This document shows positions 1 to 5,446 of a DNA stretch of 8,286 nucleotides, one piece after another. This stretch comes from Deinococcus sp. (GTDB taxonomy: Bacteria; Deinococcota; Deinococci; Deinococcales; Deinococcaceae), in contig JAQBPF010000269.1 of assembly GCA_028287665.1 (NCBI GenBank), positions 1 to 8,286 on the forward strand, written 5' to 3'. Made by a program: the position numbers and the translations under genes. The notes beneath the pieces are model-generated. The model made no database searches. It was not told the origin of the DNA and was given only the letters and a program-made list of their open reading frames with translations. Within the stretch, counting starts at the first letter, position 1, and each line of letters starts with the position of its first letter.

Positions 1-729
1 CTGTTCGGAACGTGGCATGAAACCGGGCACGCCATGTACGAGCGCGGCGTCAGCGAGCGCTGGGAGCGCACTCCAGTGTCCAGGGGCACCAGCCTGGGCG
101 TCCACGAGAGCCAGTCGCGGATGTTTGAAAACCTGCTGGCCCGCTCGCGTCCGTTCTGGACTCGTCATTTTGGAGCTCTGGAAGCCGCAGCTCCTGAGGT
201 CACAGCCGGACTCAATCCCGAAACGCTGTACCGCGCCGTCAACCGGGTCAATCCCAGCCTGATCCGCGTGGAGGCCGACGAGGTGACGTACAACTTCCAT
301 GTGATGCTGCGCTTTGAACTGGAATTGGCGCTGTTGGAGGGAACGTTGAGTGTGGCCGATCTGCCCGAAGCCTGGAACGCCAAGATGGGTGAATATCTGG
401 GCCTGACGCCGCCCAACGATGCCGATGGCGTGTTGCAGGACGTGCACTGGTCAGCGGGCCTGGTCGGCTATTTCCCGACCTATACCCTGGGCAACCTGCT
501 GAGCGTGCAGTTGCTGGAAGCGGCCCGCCAGACGCCGGAGATCGCGGCAGGGATCGATCAGGCGCAGTACGGGCCTCTGCTGGCCTGGCTGACCGAACAT
601 GTGCATCAGCATGGCCGCAGCCTCACGCCCGAGCAGATTACGGTGGCCGCCACAGGCCGCTCCCTCACCGCCGACCCTTATGTGGCGTATCTGCACCACA
701 AGTATGAGGACATCTACGGGCTGGGCTGA
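1..729 (+). CDS. Metallocarboxypeptidase, M32 (carboxypeptidase Taq) family, C-terminal half (5' truncated by window edge)
   Basis: A zinc metallocarboxypeptidase that removes C-terminal residues from peptides, expected in the cytoplasm for peptide turnover. The frame is open from base 1, so only the last 242 residues are visible; family members have about 500. The zinc motif HETGH (HEXXH) is at visible residues 6-10. The HESQSR block follows, with its Glu at visible residue 36, 26 residues after the second His, as expected for the third metal ligand in this family. Further family blocks are IRVEADEVTYN and HWSAGLVGYFPTYTLGN, then a C-terminal KYEDIYGLG. The ATG at 34 lies inside the HEXXH region and is not the real start. 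The gene ends in TGA and is followed by a hairpin shared with a convergent small gene. The family call is very secure; the exact substrate cannot be read from sequence. Confidence 0.95.
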   Translation: MFGTWHETGHAMYERGVSERWERTPVSRGTSLGVHESQSRMFENLLARSRPFWTRHFGALEAAAPEVTAGLNPETLYRAVNRVNPSLIRVEADEVTYNFHVMLRFELELALLEGTLSVADLPEAWNAKMGEYLGLTPPNDADGVLQDVHWSAGLVGYFPTYTLGNLLSVQLLEAARQTPEIAAGIDQAQYGPLLAWLTEHVHQHGRSLTPEQITVAATGRSLTADPYVAYLHHKYEDIYGLG

Positions 730-761
730 GCTGAACCGGGCTGAACCCCACCCAAGCAGAA

Positions 762-794
762 GGCCAGAGCCGGGACATGTCCCACGCTCTGGCC
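762..794. terminator. Probable bidirectional terminator between convergent genes
   Basis: Arms GGCCAGAGC (762-770) and GCTCTGGCC (786-794) form a perfect 9-bp stem. The interior contains a second, 12-base palindrome, GGGACATGTCCC (772-783), so the hairpin can extend with a small bulge. It lies between the stop of the carboxypeptidase (729) and the stop of the convergent small gene (816). A U-tract is weak on both sides (TACTCTTT to the right), so the terminator role rests mainly on position and stem strength. Confidence 0.6.
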
Positions 795-815
795 CTACTC
801 TTTGCCTCCGTTCAG

Positions 816-1067
816 TTAGACGGCGTGTTTGCGCTCGACCTGAGTGATCAGGTAGGCCCGGCTGGCACTCAGCCACGTTTGAGCCAGCGCGGTATGCGGG
901 TGCTGACGCTCGCGCAGAGCGTGGGTGCCCAGACTCAGCTGGCGTTCAATCCGGCGGACGGCGCTCAGGCCTCCTTCGTTTTCGGCTTCGATCAGGGTAT
1001 TTTTGACGGTGGTGGGATGGACAAAACCGATGCGAATGCTTTCAGCGATGGTATCTAGGGCACGCAT
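816..1067 (-). CDS. Hypothetical 83-residue protein, divergent from ddrO
   Basis: I do not recognise this protein. It is 83 residues, basic and rich in Arg, Glu, Ala and Leu, with no signal peptide, membrane segment, Cys pair or obvious metal motif. The composition suggests a small, mostly helical cytosolic protein; the segment SAVRRIERQLSLGTHALRER is typical of a charged helix. It is very likely a real gene. It has an AAGGAG ribosome site (1075-1080) seven bases from the ATG, a well-formed promoter at 1176-1204, and a hairpin terminator after its stop. The leader would be about 100 bases. It is transcribed away from ddrO, and an RDRM-like sequence overlaps its -10 box, so regulation by DdrO is possible but is my inference. 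Function unknown. Confidence 0.82.
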   Translation of the reverse strand: MRALDTIAESIRIGFVHPTTVKNTLIEAENEGGLSAVRRIERQLSLGTHALRERQHPHTALAQTWLSASRAYLITQVERKHAV

Positions 1068-1074
1068 AGAGGTA

Positions 1075-1080
1075 CTCCTT
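1075..1080 (-). promoter_or_regulatory. Ribosome binding site of the 83-residue gene
   Basis: On the minus strand AAGGAG is followed by seven bases and then ATG at 1067. This strong Shine-Dalgarno match at normal spacing fixes the start codon and supports the small gene as real. Confidence 0.85.
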
Positions 1081-1170
1081 CCAGCAGTCGGGCGCTGCGA
1101 GGCACTGAGGTGATGCAGAATGTGGGCCGTGCTTGAGACGGTTGAGATGGGCGGCTAATCCTGTTCTTGA

Positions 1171-1187
1171 TTACGATAATAGCAGAG
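1171..1187 (-). promoter_or_regulatory. Degenerate RDRM-like (DdrO operator-like) site on the -10 of the 83-residue gene
   Basis: Read on the minus strand the 17-mer is CTCTGCTATTATCGTAA. Against the RDRM consensus as I recall it (TTAYGTNNTTNRCRTAA) it differs at four positions. It shares the pattern TCTG-N7-CGTA with the candidate site at 1221-1237. It covers the whole -10 box, where a repressor would block transcription. It is weak as a motif match and the consensus is from memory, so this is a candidate only. Confidence 0.35.
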
Positions 1188-1204
1188 CGGCTCCGAGCTG
1201 ACAA
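1176..1204 (-). promoter_or_regulatory. Sigma70-type promoter of the 83-residue gene
   Basis: On the minus strand the -35 is TTGTCA (1199-1204; five of six match TTGACA) and the -10 is TATTAT (1176-1181; five of six match TATAAT), with exactly 17 bases between. Transcription would start near 1169, leaving a leader of about 100 bases before the ATG at 1067. No other pair of similar quality was seen upstream of this gene. Confidence 0.75.
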
Positions 1205-1220
1205 GAAGGGTGATGCCACA

Positions 1221-1237
1221 TTCTGTATTGACCGTAG
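1221..1237 (+). promoter_or_regulatory. Candidate RDRM (DdrO operator) overlapping the ddrO -35 box
   Basis: The sequence TTCTGTATTGACCGTAG fits the RDRM consensus as I recall it (TTAYGTNNTTNRCRTAA) except at four positions, and it contains the -35 box of the ddrO promoter. ddrO is known to belong to the regulon it represses, so an operator here is expected. The site is poor as a palindrome, and the call rests on position as much as on the match. Confidence 0.5.
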
Positions 1238-1256
1238 CGGGAAGCGGTGTTACACT
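1228..1256 (+). promoter_or_regulatory. Sigma70-type promoter of ddrO
   Basis: The -35 is TTGACC (1228-1233; five of six) and the -10 is TACACT (1251-1256; four of six), separated by 17 bases. Transcription would start near 1263, giving an unusually long leader of about 130 bases. The -35 box lies inside the RDRM-like site, which fits repression by DdrO itself. Confidence 0.7.
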
Positions 1257-1381
1257 CCGACCAAGGATGCCTGATTCTGCTCACAGGCAAATGCCATCGC
1301 CGCGCCTTTTTAAGCGACCGCATCCCCAGGCAACCCGTGTTGTATGGCCCAAACAGCCGCCCAGCACGCACGCCGCAGCCT

Positions 1382-1390
1382 AGGAGGTGA
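1382..1390 (+). promoter_or_regulatory. Near-perfect Shine-Dalgarno site of ddrO
   Basis: AGGAGGTGA matches the full anti-Shine-Dalgarno sequence. AGGAGG ends six bases before the ATG at 1394. This fixes the start and implies efficient translation of a repressor whose level has to recover after cleavage. Confidence 0.9.
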
Positions 1391-1393
1391 CAT

Positions 1394-1783
1394 ATGAAAC
1401 TGCACGAACGACTTCGCGAACTCCGCAGTGAACGCGGGCTGCGGCTCAAGGACATTGCCGAGACTGCCGGAATCAGCGTTCCGTACCTGAGCGATCTGGA
1501 GCGCGGGCGCACCAACCCGAGCCTGGAAACCCTGCAAACGCTGGCCGGGGCTTACGCCATCACCGTCCACGACCTGCTGGAAGGCGTTGAATTCTACGGC
1601 GCGTCCACCGAGGGCGCTCTGCCCAAAGGTCTCTCTGACCTGGTGGCCGATCCCACGCTGGGGCCGCAAATCACGCCGGACTGGGTCCGTACCCTGTCCC
1701 GCATCGAACTGCGTGGCAAGCGCCCCCGCGACAAGCAGGACTGGTACGAAATTTACCTGCACCTGAAACGCATCCTGAACTGA
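1394..1783 (+). CDS. ddrO: DdrO, XRE-family repressor of the radiation/desiccation response
   Basis: DdrO is the transcriptional repressor of the Deinococcus radiation/desiccation response regulon (DNA repair and Ddr genes). After DNA damage it is cleaved by the metalloprotease IrrE/PprI, which inactivates it and derepresses the regulon. The protein is 129 residues, the usual length. The N-terminal helix-turn-helix covers about residues 1-60, with [20 protein letters not shown] as the HTH core. A C-terminal dimerisation region covers about 72-129. The known IrrE cleavage site lies between Leu106 and Arg107 in the D. deserti protein, and the same pair sits at exactly those positions here, within [11 protein letters not shown]. 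The gene has its own promoter with a candidate operator, and ends at a strong hairpin facing a convergent gene. The IrrE gene is not in the window. Identification is by recognition of the whole sequence. Confidence 0.96.
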   Translation: MKLHERLRELRSERGLRLKDIAETAGISVPYLSDLERGRTNPSLETLQTLAGAYAITVHDLLEGVEFYGASTEGALPKGLSDLVADPTLGPQITPDWVRTLSRIELRGKRPRDKQDWYEIYLHLKRILN

Positions 1784-1813
1784 TCCCGTTTTAGATTCAG
1801 GATTCACAATCAC

Positions 1814-1846
1814 GAAGGGCCGGAAGCGTTAAGTTTCCGGCCCTTC
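1814..1846. terminator. Bidirectional terminator between ddrO and the convergent membrane-protein gene
   Basis: GAAGGGCCGGAA (1814-1825) and TTCCGGCCCTTC (1835-1846) form a perfect 12-bp stem with a 9-base loop. It lies between the ddrO stop (1783) and the stop of the leftward gene (1865), and its symmetry lets it act in both directions. There is no long U-tract on either side. Confidence 0.8.
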
Positions 1847-1864
1847 TGTGTTGCCTTGAATGTC

Positions 1865-3598
1865 TCAAGCAGCGTCAACCCAGGCGGGTTCTGCTTTGGC
1901 CCCGCCCTGATTCCGGGTCAGCAGCAGGGTGCCTGCGCCCCAGGTGCCGCCGATCAGGGCCAGAACAAAGGCCAATGTGGGGGCGCTCAGACAGGCGGCA
2001 AAGCTGCTGAGGCCAACCAGTGCCCCAACGGCGTCTGGCACCGGCAGGCGGACCCGGTAGGCCACCGCACGGCCCATGTCGTACACGCTGACGCTGAGGC
2101 CTGTGGCAATCAGGAGGGCCGCCAGAGCTGTGGCGATCAGGGCGGGGCCCAGCAAACCTGCCAGTGCCAGCCCCAGCGCCGGACCCACCAAGGCTGCCAA
2201 AGACAAGACCCCCAGGGCCAGGGTGCGAACCGGAGCATGGCGCTGCCGCCGTGCCAACCCTGGAGCCATCCCGCCTACAAACAGCAGCAGCAGCACGCCG
2301 CCTGTGAGGGCCACGAACACCTGTGGCCACGCGGCAGCGCCGAGCCATCCCAACACAGGGCGGAAGGCGGCGGCGGTGGCCATGCCAATTCCAACCGGCG
2401 GCGGCGTTTGCAGGGCATTGCGGTCGCCCGGGGCGCGGCCCAGCAGAGCATTGACTCGGCCCGTGACCTGTGCACCGGGCTCACGCCGTACATCACCCAG
2501 CAGGGTCACCACTTCGCCGCGCACCACCGCGTTTGCCGTGAGCGTAATCTGGCCGCCCACGGCTATCACGTTTCCGGCCACCGGGCCACTGACCGTGACG
2601 TTCTGACCAAAAGTGACGCCGCTGCGGCCCGCCATACTGTAGACGGCAGGCACGGTGAGTACCGCCGACACTGCGAAGGCTGCCGCCCCAAATCGCTGCA
2701 CAGTGGGCCGGGGCCGCCAGGCCACCAGGGCGCTCGTGACCAACAGCAGCGCCAGCCCCACGCCCGCCAGCGGCGACACCTGCGCCAGCAAGGTTTGCAG
2801 CACCAGTGCTCCGGCGGCCAGATTGGGCCAGGCCGACGTGACCGCTAACAGCGTGAGGCCCACCAACAGGGCCGACACCAGCAGGAGAGGTGCAGGATTG
2901 CGGGCCTGCTGATAAGGAGGAAAGACAGGCCTGGCCTGAAGGCTTCCGGGCAAGTTTCCCGGCAGAGTGGGCGGTGCTCCCACAATTCGGGCCGTCACGG
3001 GTGTGGCCACAGAAGGAAAGGCAGGTGGCAGCGGCGTGCTGCTCAGCGAGGCGGAAGCGGCCACATCGGAGGCGATGGCTGTGGCCAGGCTGTGCGGCAG
3101 GGCCACCTCTGCTTGCTGCAACCAGCGCGAGGCCTGAATCTCCTGGGCGACCAGACCCGCAAGACTGTGAGGCAGACGCGGAGGGGTGCTCAACACGGCG
3201 CTCAGGTGCACGCCTGAGGCCACCGCCGCCGCGACGGTATGCGGCAGGGGAGGGGCTGTCGATGGGGCTGCCAACTGACGTGAGCAAGCAATATCGCTGA
3301 CCACCTGCGCGGCCACAGACCGGGGGGCAGCTGGAGCCTGAAAGCGCAGGCTCCACCCCACCTCCGCCGCTACTGTGGCCGCGACACTGCTGGGCAGAGC
3401 GGGAGCGGGCAATGCAGACAGCCTCTGGGTCACCTGTGCCAGGGCGGCCCGCGCTGCTTGCACTTCCGGATCGTTGGCCAGAGCCTCCAGTTCGGCGCGT
3501 TCTGGCGAGGTCAACTCGCCTTCTGCCTCACGGTGCAGCAACTCCAGCCACGCCGGAGGGCTGGCCGCTGAGACTGGATTAAGATGCTCCGCGCCCAT
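1865..3598 (-). CDS. Multi-pass membrane protein with anti-sigma-like N-terminus, internal repeats and bactofilin-like segment
   Basis: A 577-residue protein of unknown function. Residues 15-62 (LELLHREAEGELTSPERAELEAL and following) resemble the cytoplasmic N-terminus of anti-sigma factors, but without the zinc-binding His/Cys set. Residues 65-210 hold five or six degenerate repeats of 23-27 residues, each built on a core like LPHSLA..IAS.V. Hydrophobic segments lie at about 236-256, 262-293, 303-321, 426-447, 457-502 and 523-560. Residues 326-385 contain regular Gly-Val-rich turns (GNVIAVGGQITL, VVRGEVVTLLGDV) typical of bactofilin or polymer-forming beta-helix domains. The ATG at 3598 has GAAGGA four bases upstream, somewhat close. 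It follows moaC by about 85 bases and may be co-transcribed with it. No sigma factor gene is adjacent. An envelope-sensing or structural role is only a guess. Confidence 0.85.
   Translation of the reverse strand: MGAEHLNPVSAASPPAWLELLHREAEGELTSPERAELEALANDPEVQAARAALAQVTQRLSALPAPALPSSVAATVAAEVGWSLRFQAPAAPRSVAAQVVSDIACSRQLAAPSTAPPLPHTVAAAVASGVHLSAVLSTPPRLPHSLAGLVAQEIQASRWLQQAEVALPHSLATAIASDVAASASLSSTPLPPAFPSVATPVTARIVGAPPTLPGNLPGSLQARPVFPPYQQARNPAPLLLVSALLVGLTLLAVTSAWPNLAAGALVLQTLLAQVSPLAGVGLALLLVTSALVAWRPRPTVQRFGAAAFAVSAVLTVPAVYSMAGRSGVTFGQNVTVSGPVAGNVIAVGGQITLTANAVVRGEVVTLLGDVRREPGAQVTGRVNALLGRAPGDRNALQTPPPVGIGMATAAAFRPVLGWLGAAAWPQVFVALTGGVLLLLFVGGMAPGLARRQRHAPVRTLALGVLSLAALVGPALGLALAGLLGPALIATALAALLIATGLSVSVYDMGRAVAYRVRLPVPDAVGALVGLSSFAACLSAPTLAFVLALIGGTWGAGTLLLTRNQGGAKAEPAWVDAA
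2984..3397 (-). repeat. Degenerate protein-level tandem repeats inside the 577-residue protein
   Basis: Translated on the minus strand, the core Pro-x-Ser/Thr-Val/Leu-Ala recurs at residues 69, 92, 119, 143, 168 and more weakly 195, a spacing of 23-27 residues. Three copies share LPH(S/T)(L/V)A. After each core comes a helix-like stretch ending in Leu, then a Pro/Ala-rich linker. The repeat is visible in protein rather than in DNA, so it is old and has diverged. Confidence 0.7.
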
Positions 3599-3683
3599 AC
3601 GTTCCTTCTACGTTAAAACACTGTCAGAGGTTCCCAGCTGATCGCAGGGAGGTGGTCTGTCCCATATCTCCGGACGGTTCCTC

Positions 3684-4196
3684 TCAATCTGCCTCAGCGG
3701 CCCGGTAGTCGCCACTCTTGCCGCCCGTTTTGGTCAGCAGGCGCACGCCCGTAATCTCGATGGCTTTGCTGGCCGCCTTGAGCATGTCGTACACGTTCAG
3801 GGCCGCCACCGTGACAGCCGTCAGGGCTTCCATCTCTACACCTGTGGGCGCTGTGGTCTTGACGGTTGCCACAATCCGCACGCCACCGTTTTCCAGCGTG
3901 ACCCGCACGTCTGCCCCCGTGACTGGGATGGGATGGCACAGCGTGATCAGGTCAGCAGTTCGCTTGCTGCCGCTCAGGCCCGCCAACCGGGCCACCGTCA
4001 GCGGATCGCCTTTGGGGTTGGTTCCGGCTTCCAACGCGGCGCGGGCTTCCGGGGGCAAGCGCACCCAGCCCTCGGCGGTGGCCGTGCGGGTGGTGGCGAC
4101 CTTGCCCGTTACGTCCACCATGCGCGGCAGGCCATCCCGGAAGTGTGTCAGTTCGGGTGGAGTCGGTTCAGGCGTGTTTGATCTGGGCGCGACCAT
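3684..4196 (-). CDS. moaC: Cyclic pyranopterin monophosphate synthase (MoaC)
   Basis: MoaC acts with the radical-SAM enzyme MoaA in the first step of molybdenum cofactor synthesis, converting the MoaA product (3',8-cyclo-GTP) to cyclic pyranopterin monophosphate in the cytosol. Family blocks, numbered from an alternative TTG start at 4199, are LTHF and PRMVDV (17-30), KGD (63-65), [15 protein letters not shown] (79-93), [12 protein letters not shown] (118-129), YDM (137-139) and KTGGKSGDY (157-165). These include the conserved active-site Lys, His, Glu and Asp positions. Length is normal at about 170 residues. The ATG at 4196 shares its A with the TGA of the upstream yceD gene, and a TTG sits just before it. 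No Shine-Dalgarno site is visible, so translation probably depends on coupling to yceD. The other moa genes are not in this window. Confidence 0.95.
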   Translation of the reverse strand: MVAPRSNTPEPTPPELTHFRDGLPRMVDVTGKVATTRTATAEGWVRLPPEARAALEAGTNPKGDPLTVARLAGLSGSKRTADLITLCHPIPVTGADVRVTLENGGVRIVATVKTTAPTGVEMEALTAVTVAALNVYDMLKAASKAIEITGVRLLTKTGGKSGDYRAAEAD

Positions 4197-4798
4197 CAAT
4201 CGTCAGACAATTTCAGGTCACGCAGGGCCGCGAACGGATTCTGGCTGGCGTGCGTGGTGCCTTCGGGAATGCCCAGCTGGTCGTCGATTTCCTCGACTGG
4301 AACCTGCGCCATGTGCTCGCAGGGACCGTCGTTCAGGTCGTGACCGCAGACCTGGCACAGGCCTTTGCAGGCTTCATCGTGCACCACGCTCAGGGGCGCG
4401 GCCAGCAGGGTCGTTTCGGCCAGATAGGCACTGAGGTTCAGGTCGGGGTCGCCGAACACCAGGACTTCCTCGCCCGTATCGGCCTCTTCCAGAAAGGGTT
4501 CCTGCACGGCAGGGTCGTAGCGCATCAGCGTTCCCAACTCTAGTTCCAACGGAACCTGCACCTCGCGCAAACAGCGGGCGCATTCCATGATCAGGGTGGG
4601 CTCGAAGGTGCCCTGAAGGTACAGTTCATCTCCCTCAAGGCTGTTGATTTCTATCTCGAAGGGCGCAGACTCGGCAAACTGCAACGTCTGTGGCTGGTCG
4701 CCCTGCAAGTAGGTCAGGTGGTCAAGTTCGCCTTCTGCGTGGGCGTCGCCCGCCGTGCGCAGGAGGGAACCAAGGTGAATCCGGGGCGTGTCACTCAT
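4196..4798 (-). CDS. yceD: DUF177/YceD family protein (rRNA accumulation)
   Basis: A member of the DUF177 (YceD) family, which is linked to 23S rRNA accumulation and ribosome biogenesis in other bacteria. It is 200 residues from the chosen start. The family CxxC (CARC) is at residues 73-76. A second Cys cluster runs C144, C148, C151 and C160 with the text [13 protein letters not shown], which could bind metal. The conserved [11 protein letters not shown] ending is at 187-197. I chose the ATG at 4798 because a -10-like box ends six bases before it, consistent with a leaderless message; a longer GTG start at 4843 adds 15 residues that do not look like family sequence. Its stop overlaps the moaC start by one base. 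In many bacteria this gene precedes rpmF (ribosomal protein L32), which is not present next to it here. Confidence 0.9.
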   Translation of the reverse strand: MSDTPRIHLGSLLRTAGDAHAEGELDHLTYLQGDQPQTLQFAESAPFEIEINSLEGDELYLQGTFEPTLIMECARCLREVQVPLELELGTLMRYDPAVQEPFLEEADTGEEVLVFGDPDLNLSAYLAETTLLAAPLSVVHDEACKGLCQVCGHDLNDGPCEHMAQVPVEEIDDQLGIPEGTTHASQNPFAALRDLKLSDD

Positions 4799-4804
4799 CC
4801 CCGT

Positions 4805-4810
4805 ATGATA
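4805..4810 (-). promoter_or_regulatory. -10 box of a probable leaderless promoter for yceD-moaC
   Basis: On the minus strand TATCAT (five of six match TATAAT) is followed by six bases and then the ATG at 4798. RNA polymerase would start at or next to the start codon. Leaderless messages with a -10 box just upstream of the start codon are common in Deinococcus. No convincing -35 box is seen, and there is no properly spaced Shine-Dalgarno site. Confidence 0.6.
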
Positions 4811-4878
4811 AGCCGCGCCGCCCCCTCTTACCGGGAGTTGCACACGATACGGCAGGCCAGAAGACTTACAGGCGGAGC

Positions 4879-5436
4879 TCAGGCCTGCTGCCCAAGCCAG
4901 GCCATCACCTCGCCAGCATTCTGGTCGGGTGGAAACACGGGATAAAACACTTTTTCCACAGTGCCGTCGCGCACGATCAGGGTCACGCGGCGGAGCAGGA
5001 GGTGTCCCTCCACCTCAAAAGTAGGCAGCTTGAGGGCCTGTGCCAACTTGCCCCCGGTATCAGACAGGAGTGGAAAAGGCAGATGAAGGCGTGCGGCGGC
5101 CTCGGTTTGCTGGGGCGTGGTTTGCGTGCTGAGGCCAAAAACCCGTGTGTGCAGGGCTTGCAGTTCGGCGTAATGGTCGCGGAAGGCGCAGGACTGCGGC
5201 GTGCAGCCCCTTGCCCCTGGAATGCTGTCCCAGTCCTGAGGCAAGGGCACTCCTGGCGTGCCGGTGCGCGGATAGACATACAGCACGGTGCGTCCTGCCA
5301 GCCCCGAGAGGTCAACCCAACGGCCATCGGTGGCAGGCAGCGGCACCGATGGAAACCTGAGGCCCGTGAAGTGGTCACAGGCCCCATCATCTGTCGGCAC
5401 AGGCAGGTCTTTGGGCAACAGCTGAAAGTCGGTCAT
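4879..5436 (-). CDS. Peroxiredoxin, Bcp-like (thiol peroxidase)
   Basis: A thioredoxin-fold peroxiredoxin that reduces hydrogen peroxide and organic hydroperoxides using a reactive Cys, in the cytosol. It is 185 residues from the chosen ATG at 5436. The block GCTPQSCAFRDHY contains the peroxidatic Cys at residue 78, with a second Cys at 83. This CX4C spacing matches that of E. coli Bcp, where the pair forms the resolving disulfide. Between the YPRTGTPG strand end and GARGC lies an extra stretch of about 15 residues (VPLPQDWDSIP) not found in classic Bcp, marking a distinct subgroup. An in-frame ATG at 5472 would add 12 residues that do not look conserved, overlapping the upstream gene. The gene starts 10 bases after the stop of the nucleotidyltransferase and is probably co-transcribed with it. 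The electron donor cannot be read from sequence. Confidence 0.9.
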   Translation of the reverse strand: MTDFQLLPKDLPVPTDDGACDHFTGLRFPSVPLPATDGRWVDLSGLAGRTVLYVYPRTGTPGVPLPQDWDSIPGARGCTPQSCAFRDHYAELQALHTRVFGLSTQTTPQQTEAAARLHLPFPLLSDTGGKLAQALKLPTFEVEGHLLLRRVTLIVRDGTVEKVFYPVFPPDQNAGEVMAWLGQQA

Positions 5437-5446
5437 TCCCCCATTC

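Larger units (their letters stand above)
1068..1393. other. Shared control region between the 83-residue gene and ddrO
   Basis: This 326-base stretch has no convincing coding content. From left to right it holds the leader of the small gene (1068-1169), the leftward promoter, the rightward ddrO promoter with an RDRM-like site, and a ddrO leader of about 130 bases ending in a near-perfect Shine-Dalgarno site. The two -35 boxes are only 23 bases apart (1205-1227 between them), so one bound protein could affect both promoters. A 6-bp inverted repeat, TGCCTG / CAGGCA (1268-1273 and 1284-1289), lies near the expected 5' end of the ddrO transcript. Confidence 0.75.

Noticed and set aside
451..876. 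Leftward open frame of 141 codons under the carboxypeptidase gene end
   Set aside because: It overlaps the highly conserved HWSAGLVGYFPTY region on the other strand and runs through the terminator hairpin; a shadow frame.
1310..1813. Leftward open frame of 167 codons opposite ddrO
   Set aside because: ddrO is recognised over its full length on the plus strand, and this frame crosses its ribosome site without a start signal of its own.
1856..2848. Long open frame on the plus strand (330 codons) opposite the 577-residue gene, rich in Gln, His and Gly
   Set aside because: It is the antisense of a Leu/Ala/Val-rich membrane protein in GC-rich DNA, with no ribosome site and no domain-like sequence.
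2493..3356. Another long open frame (287 codons) on the same strand as the 577-residue gene in a different frame
   Set aside because: Low-complexity Gly/Ser/Arg/Ala composition and full overlap with a better gene; it reflects GC bias.
4799..4878. Terminator after the peroxiredoxin gene
   Set aside because: No stem followed by a T-run could be found in these 80 bases; read-through into yceD cannot be excluded.
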